A DNA stretch of 29,890 nt from an uncultured Mollicutes bacterium. Lineage in GTDB: Bacteria; Bacillota_I; Bacilli_A; ML615J-28; CAG-313. Of this stretch, positions 8,562-16,156 are shown piece by piece. The notes under the pieces were generated by a model, which did no database searches, had not been told where the DNA came from, and saw only the letters and a list, made by a program, of their open reading frames with translations. Numbering within the stretch: the first letter of the stretch is position 1; each line of letters opens with the position of its first letter. The position numbers and the translations under genes are program-made. The stretch spans positions 1-29,890 of the forward strand of contig UQAI01000016.1 of assembly GCA_900538885.1 (NCBI GenBank), in the 5' to 3' direction.

Positions 8562-9146
8562 ATGAAAAGATTTTTAGTTTTACTGATAGCTTTACTTTCT
8601 ATTCATGTGTTAATGGGATCAAGTGAAATTAATTACAGTAACACTTCCAAACATGAAAAGAACATAAGAAAGCTAATTGAAAATGAATATCCCCAAAAAG
8701 CATATGATATGTATCCATTATATGGAACTAAAGATCAAATAGTAGGATATTTAGCAGAGTTTGAAGATACTTTTGCATACTGTTTAATAGAAAACTCAAC
8801 ATCACAAAATTGTAATGTTAATGATGAGCCTTATACAATAAAAAAAGGCCGTGAATGGTCAAGATACACTAAGGAAATAACTACTTTTCCTGAATATGAG
8901 ATAGTTTATGAAGAGGACGAAACAGGCAATAAAATAACACATACAGAGAGTCACTTTAAAGCAGCAGGTGTCACAAATGAAAAAAGATATATGATTAAAT
9001 GTTGGAAGGTTGGTTCAACACTTGGGTCTACAATGTATGTTCCTGCTATAAAAAGTGGCGATAAATATCTTAATTTAGTATCGACGACACTAGAAGAATT
9101 TGAAATAGTTCCAATTTTTGATGGTGACGACATTCCTTGTATATAA
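8562..9146 (+). CDS. secreted protein of unknown function, paralogue A
   Basis: A 194-residue protein with a Sec signal peptide (MKRFLVLLIALLSIHVL, cleavage probably near residues 19-21) and no lipobox cysteine, so it is predicted to be exported and released. The mature part is acidic and aromatic-rich, with the pattern YPLYGTKDQIVGYLAEFE, then NEKRYMIKCW and VPAIKSGDKYLNLVS near the C terminus. Those same blocks recur in the next gene, so the two are diverged tandem paralogues. Several cysteines in the mature part could form disulfides. A clear AGGAG precedes the ATG. I do not recognise a named family. The position next to the amidase lipoprotein and behind an attenuator-like element suggests a cell-surface role, which is inference. 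Confidence 0.75.
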   Translation: MKRFLVLLIALLSIHVLMGSSEINYSNTSKHEKNIRKLIENEYPQKAYDMYPLYGTKDQIVGYLAEFEDTFAYCLIENSTSQNCNVNDEPYTIKKGREWSRYTKEITTFPEYEIVYEEDETGNKITHTESHFKAAGVTNEKRYMIKCWKVGSTLGSTMYVPAIKSGDKYLNLVSTTLEEFEIVPIFDGDDIPCI

Positions 9147-9177
9147 TATGACTGAAAGTAAATAACAGGTGATTAGT

Positions 9178-9786
9178 ATGAAAAAAGTATTATTAATAAT
9201 TATTAGTTTATTATGTGTTAATATGATGATTTCTGCCAAAGTATCGTTAACAGTAGAAGAAAATATAAGAAATATAAGTGAACGAGTTGAAAAAAGATAT
9301 TTCAATTATGATAGTTTTGAAGTATATCCATTATATAATTTAAACGATGAAGTGAAATATTTTTTAGTGGAATTTGAACCCACATGTTTTGTATTAGTTG
9401 AAGCAAATGATAACTATTGGCAATGTAACGATTCAAGTAGGTATACAAGAAAAGAAATAGGCTTTTGGGAAAAATATGTGTATGTAGAAAAAATTAACCC
9501 AAATACAGGAAGGACAGAACTAAGTATAGAATACCTTCCAAATGAAAATGGTGAATATGTTAGATATTATGATAGTCCCTATAAATTGGCTAATGTTTTA
9601 AATGAAAAAAAATACTTAATAGAATTTTGTGATGGAAATTCATGTTTGATACCAGCAGTAAAAAGAAATGGTAAATTTTTAAATTTAGTTTCAATGGAGG
9701 AATTTGATGAAACCGATATCAATGAAAAAGAAGTGATGCCAGGTTTAAAAGGTTCTTTTATTGGAGATCCTATTTTTTGGTTATAA
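9178..9786 (+). CDS. secreted protein of unknown function, paralogue B
   Basis: A 202-residue protein with a signal peptide (MKKVLLIIISLLCVNMMISA) and a mature domain related to the preceding gene: VYPLYNLNDEVKYFLVEFE, NEKKYLIEF, LIPAVKRNGKFLNLVS. It differs in the middle and has a longer C-terminal tail ending in aromatic residues (PIFWL). I place the start at the ATG at 9178 because AGGTGA at 9167-9172 sits 5 nt upstream; an in-frame GTG at 9169 overlaps that site. It follows paralogue A by 31 nt with no terminator between them, so they are probably co-transcribed, and it ends before a strong terminator. Function unknown. Confidence 0.75.
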   Translation: MKKVLLIIISLLCVNMMISAKVSLTVEENIRNISERVEKRYFNYDSFEVYPLYNLNDEVKYFLVEFEPTCFVLVEANDNYWQCNDSSRYTRKEIGFWEKYVYVEKINPNTGRTELSIEYLPNENGEYVRYYDSPYKLANVLNEKKYLIEFCDGNSCLIPAVKRNGKFLNLVSMEEFDETDINEKEVMPGLKGSFIGDPIFWL

Positions 9787-9822
9787 TTTTTATAGTATAT
9801 TGTTGTAAGTGATAAAATAGAG

Positions 9823-9850
9823 AAAAAGCGTCAATTGGCGCTTTTTATTT
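9823..9850 (+). terminator. intrinsic terminator after the secreted-protein pair
   Basis: AAAAAGCGTC (9823-9832) pairs with GGCGCTTTTT (9837-9846) around an AATT loop, giving a 10-bp stem with one G-T pair and an integral T-run. The T-run abuts the -35 element of the next promoter. Confidence 0.88.
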
Positions 9851-9877
9851 GCGATATTTATCATATTTTGATATAAT
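9849..9877 (+). promoter_or_regulatory. promoter of the marR-ABC exporter operon
   Basis: TTGCGA (9849-9854), a 17-nt spacer, then a perfect TATAAT (9872-9877). The start of transcription (about 9884) falls inside the palindrome at 9882-9899. Confidence 0.8.
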
Positions 9878-9881
9878 AAAA

Positions 9882-9899
9882 TAGTTGCGGGCGCAACTA
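9882..9899. promoter_or_regulatory. palindromic operator, probably bound by the MarR regulator
   Basis: TAGTTGCGGGCGCAACTA is a perfect inverted repeat with 8-nt arms and a 2-nt centre. It lies 4 nt after the -10 and covers the predicted transcription start, a classic place for repression. MarR dimers bind such 16-20-bp palindromes. Binding by the adjacent regulator is inferred from position. Confidence 0.75.
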
Positions 9900-9913
9900 A
9901 AATAGGAGTTTAT

Positions 9914-10357
9914 ATGGTTAAAATCACAAGATGGATAAGTTTAATTGAAAGATGTAGTTATGAATATCGTAATTTGGAATTTAAAGAATTAGGACTTGGA
10001 CCTACGCATCATTTGTATATTTTGTATCTATGCAAGAATCCGGGTGTTAGTCAAGATGTAATAACTAAAGTATTACATTTAAATAAAAGTAATGTAACGA
10101 GAAATTTACAAACATTACAAGATAATGGATTTATTGAAAAAAAGGTTGATGAAACAGATAAAAGGTCTCATTTAATCTTTCCAACCGATAAGGCGTTTAT
10201 GATTCGACCTAAAATATTAGAGAAAATGCATAAATGGAATGATATCATACTAGATGGATTATCAGAAGAAGATAAAGAATTACTACTTTTATGGCTTAAA
10301 AAAATAACTGATAATGCTTGTAAATATATTGATGATAATGTTGTGGAGGATATGTAG
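9914..10357 (+). CDS. MarR family transcriptional regulator
   Basis: A 147-residue winged-helix regulator of the MarR family. The recognition-helix region (SQDVITKVLHLNKSNVTRNLQTL) is followed by the wing (EKKVDETDKRSHLIFPT), with dimerisation helices at both ends. Length is typical. AGGAG sits 5-6 nt before the ATG. It is the first gene of an operon with two ABC exporter genes (1-nt gap to the first), and a palindrome overlies its promoter, so autorepression relieved by a ligand that is also an export substrate is the natural model. The ligand cannot be inferred. Confidence 0.9.
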   Translation: MVKITRWISLIERCSYEYRNLEFKELGLGPTHHLYILYLCKNPGVSQDVITKVLHLNKSNVTRNLQTLQDNGFIEKKVDETDKRSHLIFPTDKAFMIRPKILEKMHKWNDIILDGLSEEDKELLLLWLKKITDNACKYIDDNVVEDM

Positions 10358-10358
10358 A

Positions 10359-12164
10359 ATGTGGTATATAATTATTGAATGTGCTTTAATAGTTATTTTA
10401 ATATGTTTGATTATCTTAAAAACTAAAAAGAAGAAGAAAACAAAAGTTCCAAGTGCTACCTTTAGTTATATTAGAAGATATGTTCCCCGAATGGTTGGAG
10501 GATTAATAATAAAGATAGTAGGTACAGTTATGGATTTAATTATTCCGTATCTTCTTGCCTATATTATTGATAATATTGTTCCAACTAAGGATATTAAATT
10601 AGTAATGATTTATGGCGGAGTGATGATACTTTGTGCCGCAATTGGCTTTATTGGTAGTGTTAAAGCTAATCAAATGGCCTCTAAAGTCGCAAGTCTTGTG
10701 ACAAGAGATTTAAGAAAAGATTTATTCATTAAAATTCAAAGTTTAAGTGCGAAAGAGTTAGATGATGTAACTATCCCATCGCTTGTATCAAGAATGACAA
10801 GTGATACTTACAATATCCATCATATGACAGGTATGGCTCAGCGTATTGGTGTTAGAGCGCCAATTCTTTTAGTTGGTGGTATTACTGCTATTTTATTATT
10901 AGATCCAGTAATGGCCCTTGTCTTAATTGCGTTACTTCCTTTTTTAGTTCTAATTACAGTGATAGTGTCCAAAAAGGGAATTCCTCTATTTTCAAGAATA
11001 CAAGAAGGAATTGATGACCTTGTTCAAACAATTCGTGAAAATGTAACCGGTGTTAGAGTAATTAAAGCCTTATCAAAAGGAGAATATGAAAAAAAACGAT
11101 TTGATAAAGTTAATAAAAATTTAATAAATTATGAACTTAAATCAGGATACATTATGTCAAGTTTAAACCCCATTACTACGTTACTTTTGAACTTTGGTTT
11201 AGTAGGAGTAATTGTGGTTGGAGCTTATCGGGTTAATGGTGGGGCTATTCTTTCAGGTAAGATTTTAGCATTTACTACCTATTTTACAATAATATTAAAT
11301 GCAATGCTTACAATCACTAGAATCTTTACTATCTATTCAAAAGCTCTTGCCTCAAGTGTTAGAATTGATTATGTGTTTAGTCTACCAGTAGATTTAGAGA
11401 TTGAACCATCAGAAAAAGTAGATAGTGAATATTTTATTGAGTTTAATGATGTAAGTTTTTCATACAATAAAAAAGTAAATAATATTACAAGTTTAAATTT
11501 TAAAATAAAAAAAGGTGAAAGCTTAGGCATTGTTGGAGTTACTGGATCTGGTAAATCAACGATTCTTAAGTTATTAATTAGAGAGTATGATGTAGATAGT
11601 GGTGAAATCTTAATCAATGGAAGAAATATTAAAAGCTATGATCACCATGAATTAACTAAGTTATTCGGGATTGTTTTTCAAAATGATGTATTATTTTCTA
11701 CCACAATTCGAGAAAACATTAGTTTTGGAAGAAACTGTAGTGATGAAGAAATTGAAAAAGCAAGTAAGATTGCTGAAGCATATTCATTTATTGATAGTAC
11801 TCCGGAAAGATTTGATAAGGTACTAAGCGCAAAAGGTACAAACCTTTCAGGCGGGCAACGACAAAGAGTTTTAATTTCAAGGGCGGTTGTGACAAATCCT
11901 GAAATTATTGTTCTTGATGACTCTTCAAGTGCATTAGATTATAAAACTGATGCTAAGCTTAGAAAAAATATTAAAGAAAATTTGGATAATACTACAATGG
12001 TAATTATTTCTCAACGTATCAGTTCTATCATGAATTGTGACAAAATACTAGTAGTAGATGAAGGTAAACAAATAGGATATGGTAAACATGAAGATTTATT
12101 AAAGAATGTACCATTATATTCCGAAATCCATCACGTCCAAATGGGAGGTGGTTTAAATGAATAA
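10359..12164 (+). CDS. ABC exporter half-transporter with degenerate nucleotide site (subunit A)
   Basis: A 601-residue type I ABC exporter with fused membrane and ATPase domains. An extra N-terminal hydrophobic helix (WYIIIECALIVILICLIIL) and a lysine-rich linker precede the six-helix domain. The ATPase has Walker A GVTGSGKST (K399) and a canonical LSGGQ signature (496-500). The residue after the Walker B aspartate is D521 instead of the catalytic glutamate (VLDDSSSALD), and the H-loop histidine is replaced by Q552 (ISQR). These changes mark the non-hydrolysing site of heterodimeric exporters (BmrC/TM287 type). I start at 10359, one base after the MarR stop, with GGAGG 9 nt upstream; a longer frame would overlap marR. 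Partner: the next gene. Confidence 0.92.
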   Translation: MWYIIIECALIVILICLIILKTKKKKKTKVPSATFSYIRRYVPRMVGGLIIKIVGTVMDLIIPYLLAYIIDNIVPTKDIKLVMIYGGVMILCAAIGFIGSVKANQMASKVASLVTRDLRKDLFIKIQSLSAKELDDVTIPSLVSRMTSDTYNIHHMTGMAQRIGVRAPILLVGGITAILLLDPVMALVLIALLPFLVLITVIVSKKGIPLFSRIQEGIDDLVQTIRENVTGVRVIKALSKGEYEKKRFDKVNKNLINYELKSGYIMSSLNPITTLLLNFGLVGVIVVGAYRVNGGAILSGKILAFTTYFTIILNAMLTITRIFTIYSKALASSVRIDYVFSLPVDLEIEPSEKVDSEYFIEFNDVSFSYNKKVNNITSLNFKIKKGESLGIVGVTGSGKSTILKLLIREYDVDSGEILINGRNIKSYDHHELTKLFGIVFQNDVLFSTTIRENISFGRNCSDEEIEKASKIAEAYSFIDSTPERFDKVLSAKGTNLSGGQRQRVLISRAVVTNPEIIVLDDSSSALDYKTDAKLRKNIKENLDNTTMVIISQRISSIMNCDKILVVDEGKQIGYGKHEDLLKNVPLYSEIHHVQMGGGLNE

Positions 12165-13944
12165 TATGCGTGGGCAAAAAATGTCAACGAGAACCTTTAA
12201 TAAACCTAAAAATAAGAAGAAAACTTTAAAACGTTTAGGTAATTATATTAGTGAATTTAAAGGTTGGTTTATTCTTGCGATTACTCTTACAATTATTTCT
12301 AATCTATTTTCCCTTGTTGGTCCGTTATTATCAGGATATGCGATTGAAGCAATTGAACCTGGTGCTCATAAAGTAGAGTTTGACAAGGTATATTTTTATG
12401 CTGGTTTAATGATTGTATTTTATTTAGCATCAACAATTCTTAATTTTATTTTAACTTTTTTAATGGTTAAAATAAGTAAGAAAATAGTTTATAAACTTCG
12501 AAAAGATTGTTTTGATAGCTTAATGATGTTACCAGTTGCTTATTTTGATCACAACTTATCAGGTGATATTATAAGTAGAATGTCCTATGATATTGATACA
12601 GTTAATACTTCATTGTCAAGTGATATTGTACATATTTGTACAGCCGCAATCACTGTTGTTGGTTCGTTTATTATGATGTTAGTTATTTCACCACTCCTTA
12701 CTTTAATAATGGTGGTAACTATTCCAATATCATTATTCTTCACACGTTTTATGCTTAAAAGGACCCATAAATTATTCAAGAAACGTTCAGTTAGTTTAGG
12801 TACTTTAAATGGTTATGTTGAAGAAATGATTAGTGGCAGTAAAACAATTAAAGCTTATGGAGTAGAAAATAATATTATTGAAGCCTTCAATAAAGAAAAT
12901 GAAGAAGCAGTAGATGCGGCATATAAAGCTGAATATTATGGTAGTATAACTGGTCCAGGAGTAAACTTTGTTAATAACTTATCACTTGCATTAATCTGTG
13001 CATTAGGGTCGATTTTGTATATTTTTTCTAAAATTGGCTTAAGGAAAATTTCCTCATTTGTCTTATATTCACGTAAATTTTCTGGTCCAATTAATGAGGT
13101 CGCAAACATTTTTGTTGATATTCAAAGTGCTCTTGCGGCAGCAGAAAGAGTATTTGATCTAATTGATGAAGAAAAAGAAACAGAAGATGCAGAAAATGCT
13201 TTAATGCTTGATAAAGTCGAAGGTAATGTGAAATTTAAAAATGTTCAGTTTGGTTATCTTGAAAATCAAGTTATTATTAATGATTTATCATTTGAAGCAT
13301 TAGCTGGAAAAACAATTGCGATTGTGGGTCCAACTGGAGCTGGTAAATCTACAATTGTTAATCTATTAATGCGATTCTATGATGTATCAAAGGGAGATAT
13401 TACGCTTGATAATAATTCCATTTATCAAATAATGCGTAAATGTGTAAGGTCATCATACGCTATGGTTCTTCAAGATACTTGGCTTTTTGAAGGTAGCGTA
13501 TATGATAATATTGCATATGGAATGGATGAAGTTACGTTAGATGAAGTGAAGAAAGCCACAAAAGCTGCTCACATACATAATTTTATTGAAAGTTTACCAA
13601 ATGGTTATGATACCATTATTACTGAAGATGGTATTAATATTTCCAAAGGTCAAAAGCAACTTCTAACAATTGCAAGAGCAATGTTATTAAATGCTAATAT
13701 GCTAATATTAGATGAGGCAACCTCAAATGTTGATACAAGAACAGAAATAAAAATTCAACAAGCAATGGAAACTTTAATGAAAGGTAAAACTTGTTTTATT
13801 ATTGCTCACCGTTTATCAACCATTCAAAATGCCGATTTAATTTTGGTTGTTAATAATGGTAATATTATTGAAAAAGGAACTCATAAGGAACTTTTACTTA
13901 AAAAAGGTTTCTATTATGATTTATATAATTCACAGTTTGATTAA
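12157..13944 (+). CDS. ABC exporter half-transporter with catalytic nucleotide site (subunit B)
   Basis: A 595-residue type I ABC exporter, overlapping the previous gene by 8 nt with GGAGGTGG upstream of its ATG. Walker A is GPTGAGKST (K397), Walker B ends in the catalytic glutamate (LILDEATSNVD, E520), and the H-loop histidine H551 (IAHRLST) is intact. Its signature motif, however, is ISKGQ (495-499) instead of LSGGQ. This exactly complements subunit A: the intact LSGGQ of A pairs with the intact Walker B of B, while the two degenerate halves pair with each other. The two genes therefore form one asymmetric heterodimeric exporter, most often for drugs, peptides or lipids in this family. An N-terminal lysine-rich cytosolic tail precedes the first helix. 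Confidence 0.92.
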   Translation: MNNMRGQKMSTRTFNKPKNKKKTLKRLGNYISEFKGWFILAITLTIISNLFSLVGPLLSGYAIEAIEPGAHKVEFDKVYFYAGLMIVFYLASTILNFILTFLMVKISKKIVYKLRKDCFDSLMMLPVAYFDHNLSGDIISRMSYDIDTVNTSLSSDIVHICTAAITVVGSFIMMLVISPLLTLIMVVTIPISLFFTRFMLKRTHKLFKKRSVSLGTLNGYVEEMISGSKTIKAYGVENNIIEAFNKENEEAVDAAYKAEYYGSITGPGVNFVNNLSLALICALGSILYIFSKIGLRKISSFVLYSRKFSGPINEVANIFVDIQSALAAAERVFDLIDEEKETEDAENALMLDKVEGNVKFKNVQFGYLENQVIINDLSFEALAGKTIAIVGPTGAGKSTIVNLLMRFYDVSKGDITLDNNSIYQIMRKCVRSSYAMVLQDTWLFEGSVYDNIAYGMDEVTLDEVKKATKAAHIHNFIESLPNGYDTIITEDGINISKGQKQLLTIARAMLLNANMLILDEATSNVDTRTEIKIQQAMETLMKGKTCFIIAHRLSTIQNADLILVVNNGNIIEKGTHKELLLKKGFYYDLYNSQFD

Positions 13945-13972
13945 ACACGCACAAAGTATGCGTGTTTTTTCT
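13943..13972 (+). terminator. intrinsic terminator of the marR-ABC operon
   Basis: AAACACGCA (13943-13951) pairs perfectly with TGCGTGTTT (13959-13967) around a 7-nt loop, and the T-run continues to 13970. The stem begins within the stop codon of subunit B. Confidence 0.9.
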
Positions 13973-14034
13973 AATATTTATGAGTATTTATTAATCTTAT
14001 TTTCTTAATTTGTGATATCATATTATGAGGAAAA

Positions 14035-15198
14035 TTGGTAAATAATATGAAAGAAGTAACAAAATATAGAGTATTAACATTTACAAGATATTTAGGTGAT
14101 TCCTTTTTTTATCCTTTCTTTTCAATGTTTTTGAAAAATCAAGGATTAGTGGAAGGAAAAATTGGGTTTATACTGTCAATTAGTCCACTAGTAGGGATTA
14201 TTACCAATCCCCTTTATATTAAAATATGTAAAAACCCCAAAATTACCAAAAATATTTTAAGCATAATTTCGGGAATTGAAGCTACAATGATTATCGCAAT
14301 TTCATGTAGTTCTAATTTTTATTTAATTAGTATTTTAACATTATTACTCGCGATATTTGGTTCATGTCATTATGGTTTGATGGATTCGTTACTAACTTTA
14401 TTTAGTAATGAAAAAACAATTAATTATTCTAGTATTCGTTTATTTGGATCGTCAGCCTATATTATTGGTACAACCGTAGGTGGTTTTTTAATTAATTTGA
14501 CTAGTTTTAAAATTTGCTTTTTAGTTTCATGCATTCTTTTTATTTTGTCTAGTTTTTTATATTTTTTGTTAAAACCACTTCAAGAAGAAAGTGAAAATAA
14601 ACCTAAGGTTAAACTTGGTAGTTTATTTAAAGTGAAAGGATTTGTTTTCTTTTTAATTTTATATACTTTATTAATGGGAACCACAAATGCGGGAGATCAC
14701 TTTTTTTCGGTATATCTTTTAGAAAGAGGTCTTACTTCTAGTACCTATGGAATGGTTTATTCATATTATGTTATTATAGAAGTTATTCTTCTTGCTATAT
14801 TTAGTAAGGCATCCAAAAAAATAAATAATAATTTATTGCTCGTTATTGCATCAACTGCCCTTTGTCTTCGTTTTTTAGTTAATGGACTTTACGCACCACT
14901 TTGGCTTGTTATAATTTTGGCAGGACTTAGGGGGGTAGCTTTTGCGGTGATACTACATGTATCATATCAAACCGTTTTAAAAATTGTTGGAAAGGAAAAA
15001 GCAACTGCTGGGATTATGCTGATAACGCTTAGTCAAGCTATCTTTGTTTTTATATTTAATAATATCGATGGTAATTTAATTGAAATAACTCAAACGTATC
15101 GTTATTATTATTTATTAATGGGATGCTTTGGTTTAATAACTTTGGTCTTAACAATGGTTAGATACTTTACTGATAAAAAGTTGGTCGAAAATGAATAA
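14035..15198 (+). CDS. MFS transporter (LacY/nucleoside-symporter-like branch)
   Basis: A 387-residue protein with about 12 hydrophobic helices, fitting the major facilitator superfamily. The opening RYLGDSFFYPFFSMFLKNQG and the RLFGSSAYIIGTTVGGFLI motif resemble the MFS_1-like group that includes LacY and nucleoside/sugar symporters. Substrate unknown. The start is uncertain: a TTG at 14035 has GAGG 4 nt upstream, while an ATG at 14047 (four residues shorter) lacks a good site. No clear promoter was found between the terminator at 13943 and the gene. The polyamine-type operon downstream has its own promoter, so co-regulation is not evident. Confidence 0.8.
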   Translation: MVNNMKEVTKYRVLTFTRYLGDSFFYPFFSMFLKNQGLVEGKIGFILSISPLVGIITNPLYIKICKNPKITKNILSIISGIEATMIIAISCSSNFYLISILTLLLAIFGSCHYGLMDSLLTLFSNEKTINYSSIRLFGSSAYIIGTTVGGFLINLTSFKICFLVSCILFILSSFLYFLLKPLQEESENKPKVKLGSLFKVKGFVFFLILYTLLMGTTNAGDHFFSVYLLERGLTSSTYGMVYSYYVIIEVILLAIFSKASKKINNNLLLVIASTALCLRFLVNGLYAPLWLVIILAGLRGVAFAVILHVSYQTVLKIVGKEKATAGIMLITLSQAIFVFIFNNIDGNLIEITQTYRYYYLLMGCFGLITLVLTMVRYFTDKKLVENE

Positions 15199-15214
15199 AA
15201 ATAAGACCAAATTC

Positions 15215-15243
15215 TTGCTATTTGTCTTAAAAAATGGTATTAT
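15215..15243 (+). promoter_or_regulatory. promoter of the speB-speD-like operon
   Basis: TTGCTA (15215-15220), a 17-nt spacer, then TATTAT (15238-15243) preceded by TGG (extended -10). The -35 sits in the loop of an imperfect inverted repeat (15202-15212 with 15220-15229, one bulged C) that could be a regulatory site. Confidence 0.68.
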
Positions 15244-15265
15244 ATCAAGGTTAAATGAGGTAATT

Positions 15266-16156
15266 ATGAAAAAAGAATTTAGAGATTTATGTGTAAATAG
15301 TGTAGAAGAGGCGAGTGTGATTTTACTTGGTCTACCATTTGATGATGGATGTTCATGTGGTAAAGGATCAAAAGACGCCCCAAAAGTAATGCGTGAATTA
15401 TCTTATTATTTACCAGCCTTCACAATGGATGGTGGGGATATTCATGAAACTAAAATTTTTGATTGTGGTGATGTTGAAAATGGAAAGGACTTCTATAAAA
15501 GAGTAAAAGAAAAAGCCGATGAAGTTTTTAAATATAATAAATTTAATTTATTTTTAGGTGGTGACCATTCTGTTACCATTCCTCTTGAACAAAGTTTTCT
15601 TGAAAAAGCAAAAAGAGAAAACAAAATACCAGTGATTATTCATATTGATGCTCACCCTGATATTTGTGATTTCTATGATGGCAGTAATTACTCACATGCT
15701 TGTACAAATCGTAGAGCAATTGATCATGGCTATGAAACCAAAAATATCACAATGATTGGTATTAGAGGATATGAGGCTTATGAAGTTGACTACCTTAATG
15801 CTCATCCCGAATTAAAGGTTTATCGGGCAAGTTATTTAAATAAAGAAGGTTATGAAGAAGTAATAAAAGACTTAGAAAGTCGCTTTGGTTCAAGTGATTA
15901 TAGTATTTACTTATCATATGATATTGATGCTAATGATCCAAGTTTCGCCCCGGGAACTGGTACCCCTGAAGCCTTTGGATTAAATAGCAACCAATTAATG
16001 TTGTTAATTAAAAAAATGTTTATGGTCTTACCAATTGAGGCAATGGATATTGTTGAAGTATCACCAGCATTAGACTGTAATGATATTACTTCATGGCTTG
16101 CTTTAAAAACTTTATATGAAATATTTGAAATATTAAAAAAGAAGGAAGTAAAATAA
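15266..16156 (+). CDS. speB: agmatinase/arginase family ureohydrolase, probably agmatinase
   Basis: A 296-residue ureohydrolase, normal length for agmatinase. All metal-binding motifs are intact: GGDHSVT with H101, DAHPD with D128, H130 and D132, and SYDIDANDPSFAPGTGTPE with D219 and D221, which together bind the two manganese ions. Agmatinase converts agmatine to putrescine and urea; family members also cleave arginine, guanidinobutyrate or formiminoglutamate. Agmatine is favoured because a SpeD-type decarboxylase follows with a 1-nt overlap. The ATG at 15266 has GAGG 6 nt upstream, and the upstream in-frame ATG at 15191 precedes the promoter and is rejected. First gene of a four-gene operon. 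Confidence 0.88.
   Translation: MKKEFRDLCVNSVEEASVILLGLPFDDGCSCGKGSKDAPKVMRELSYYLPAFTMDGGDIHETKIFDCGDVENGKDFYKRVKEKADEVFKYNKFNLFLGGDHSVTIPLEQSFLEKAKRENKIPVIIHIDAHPDICDFYDGSNYSHACTNRRAIDHGYETKNITMIGIRGYEAYEVDYLNAHPELKVYRASYLNKEGYEEVIKDLESRFGSSDYSIYLSYDIDANDPSFAPGTGTPEAFGLNSNQLMLLIKKMFMVLPIEAMDIVEVSPALDCNDITSWLALKTLYEIFEILKKKEVK

Noticed and set aside
15202..15229. Inverted repeat after the MFS gene as a terminator
   Set aside because: The stem (10 bp with a bulged C) is followed by A residues and not by T, and it overlaps the -35 of the speB promoter. It may be regulatory but is not an intrinsic terminator.
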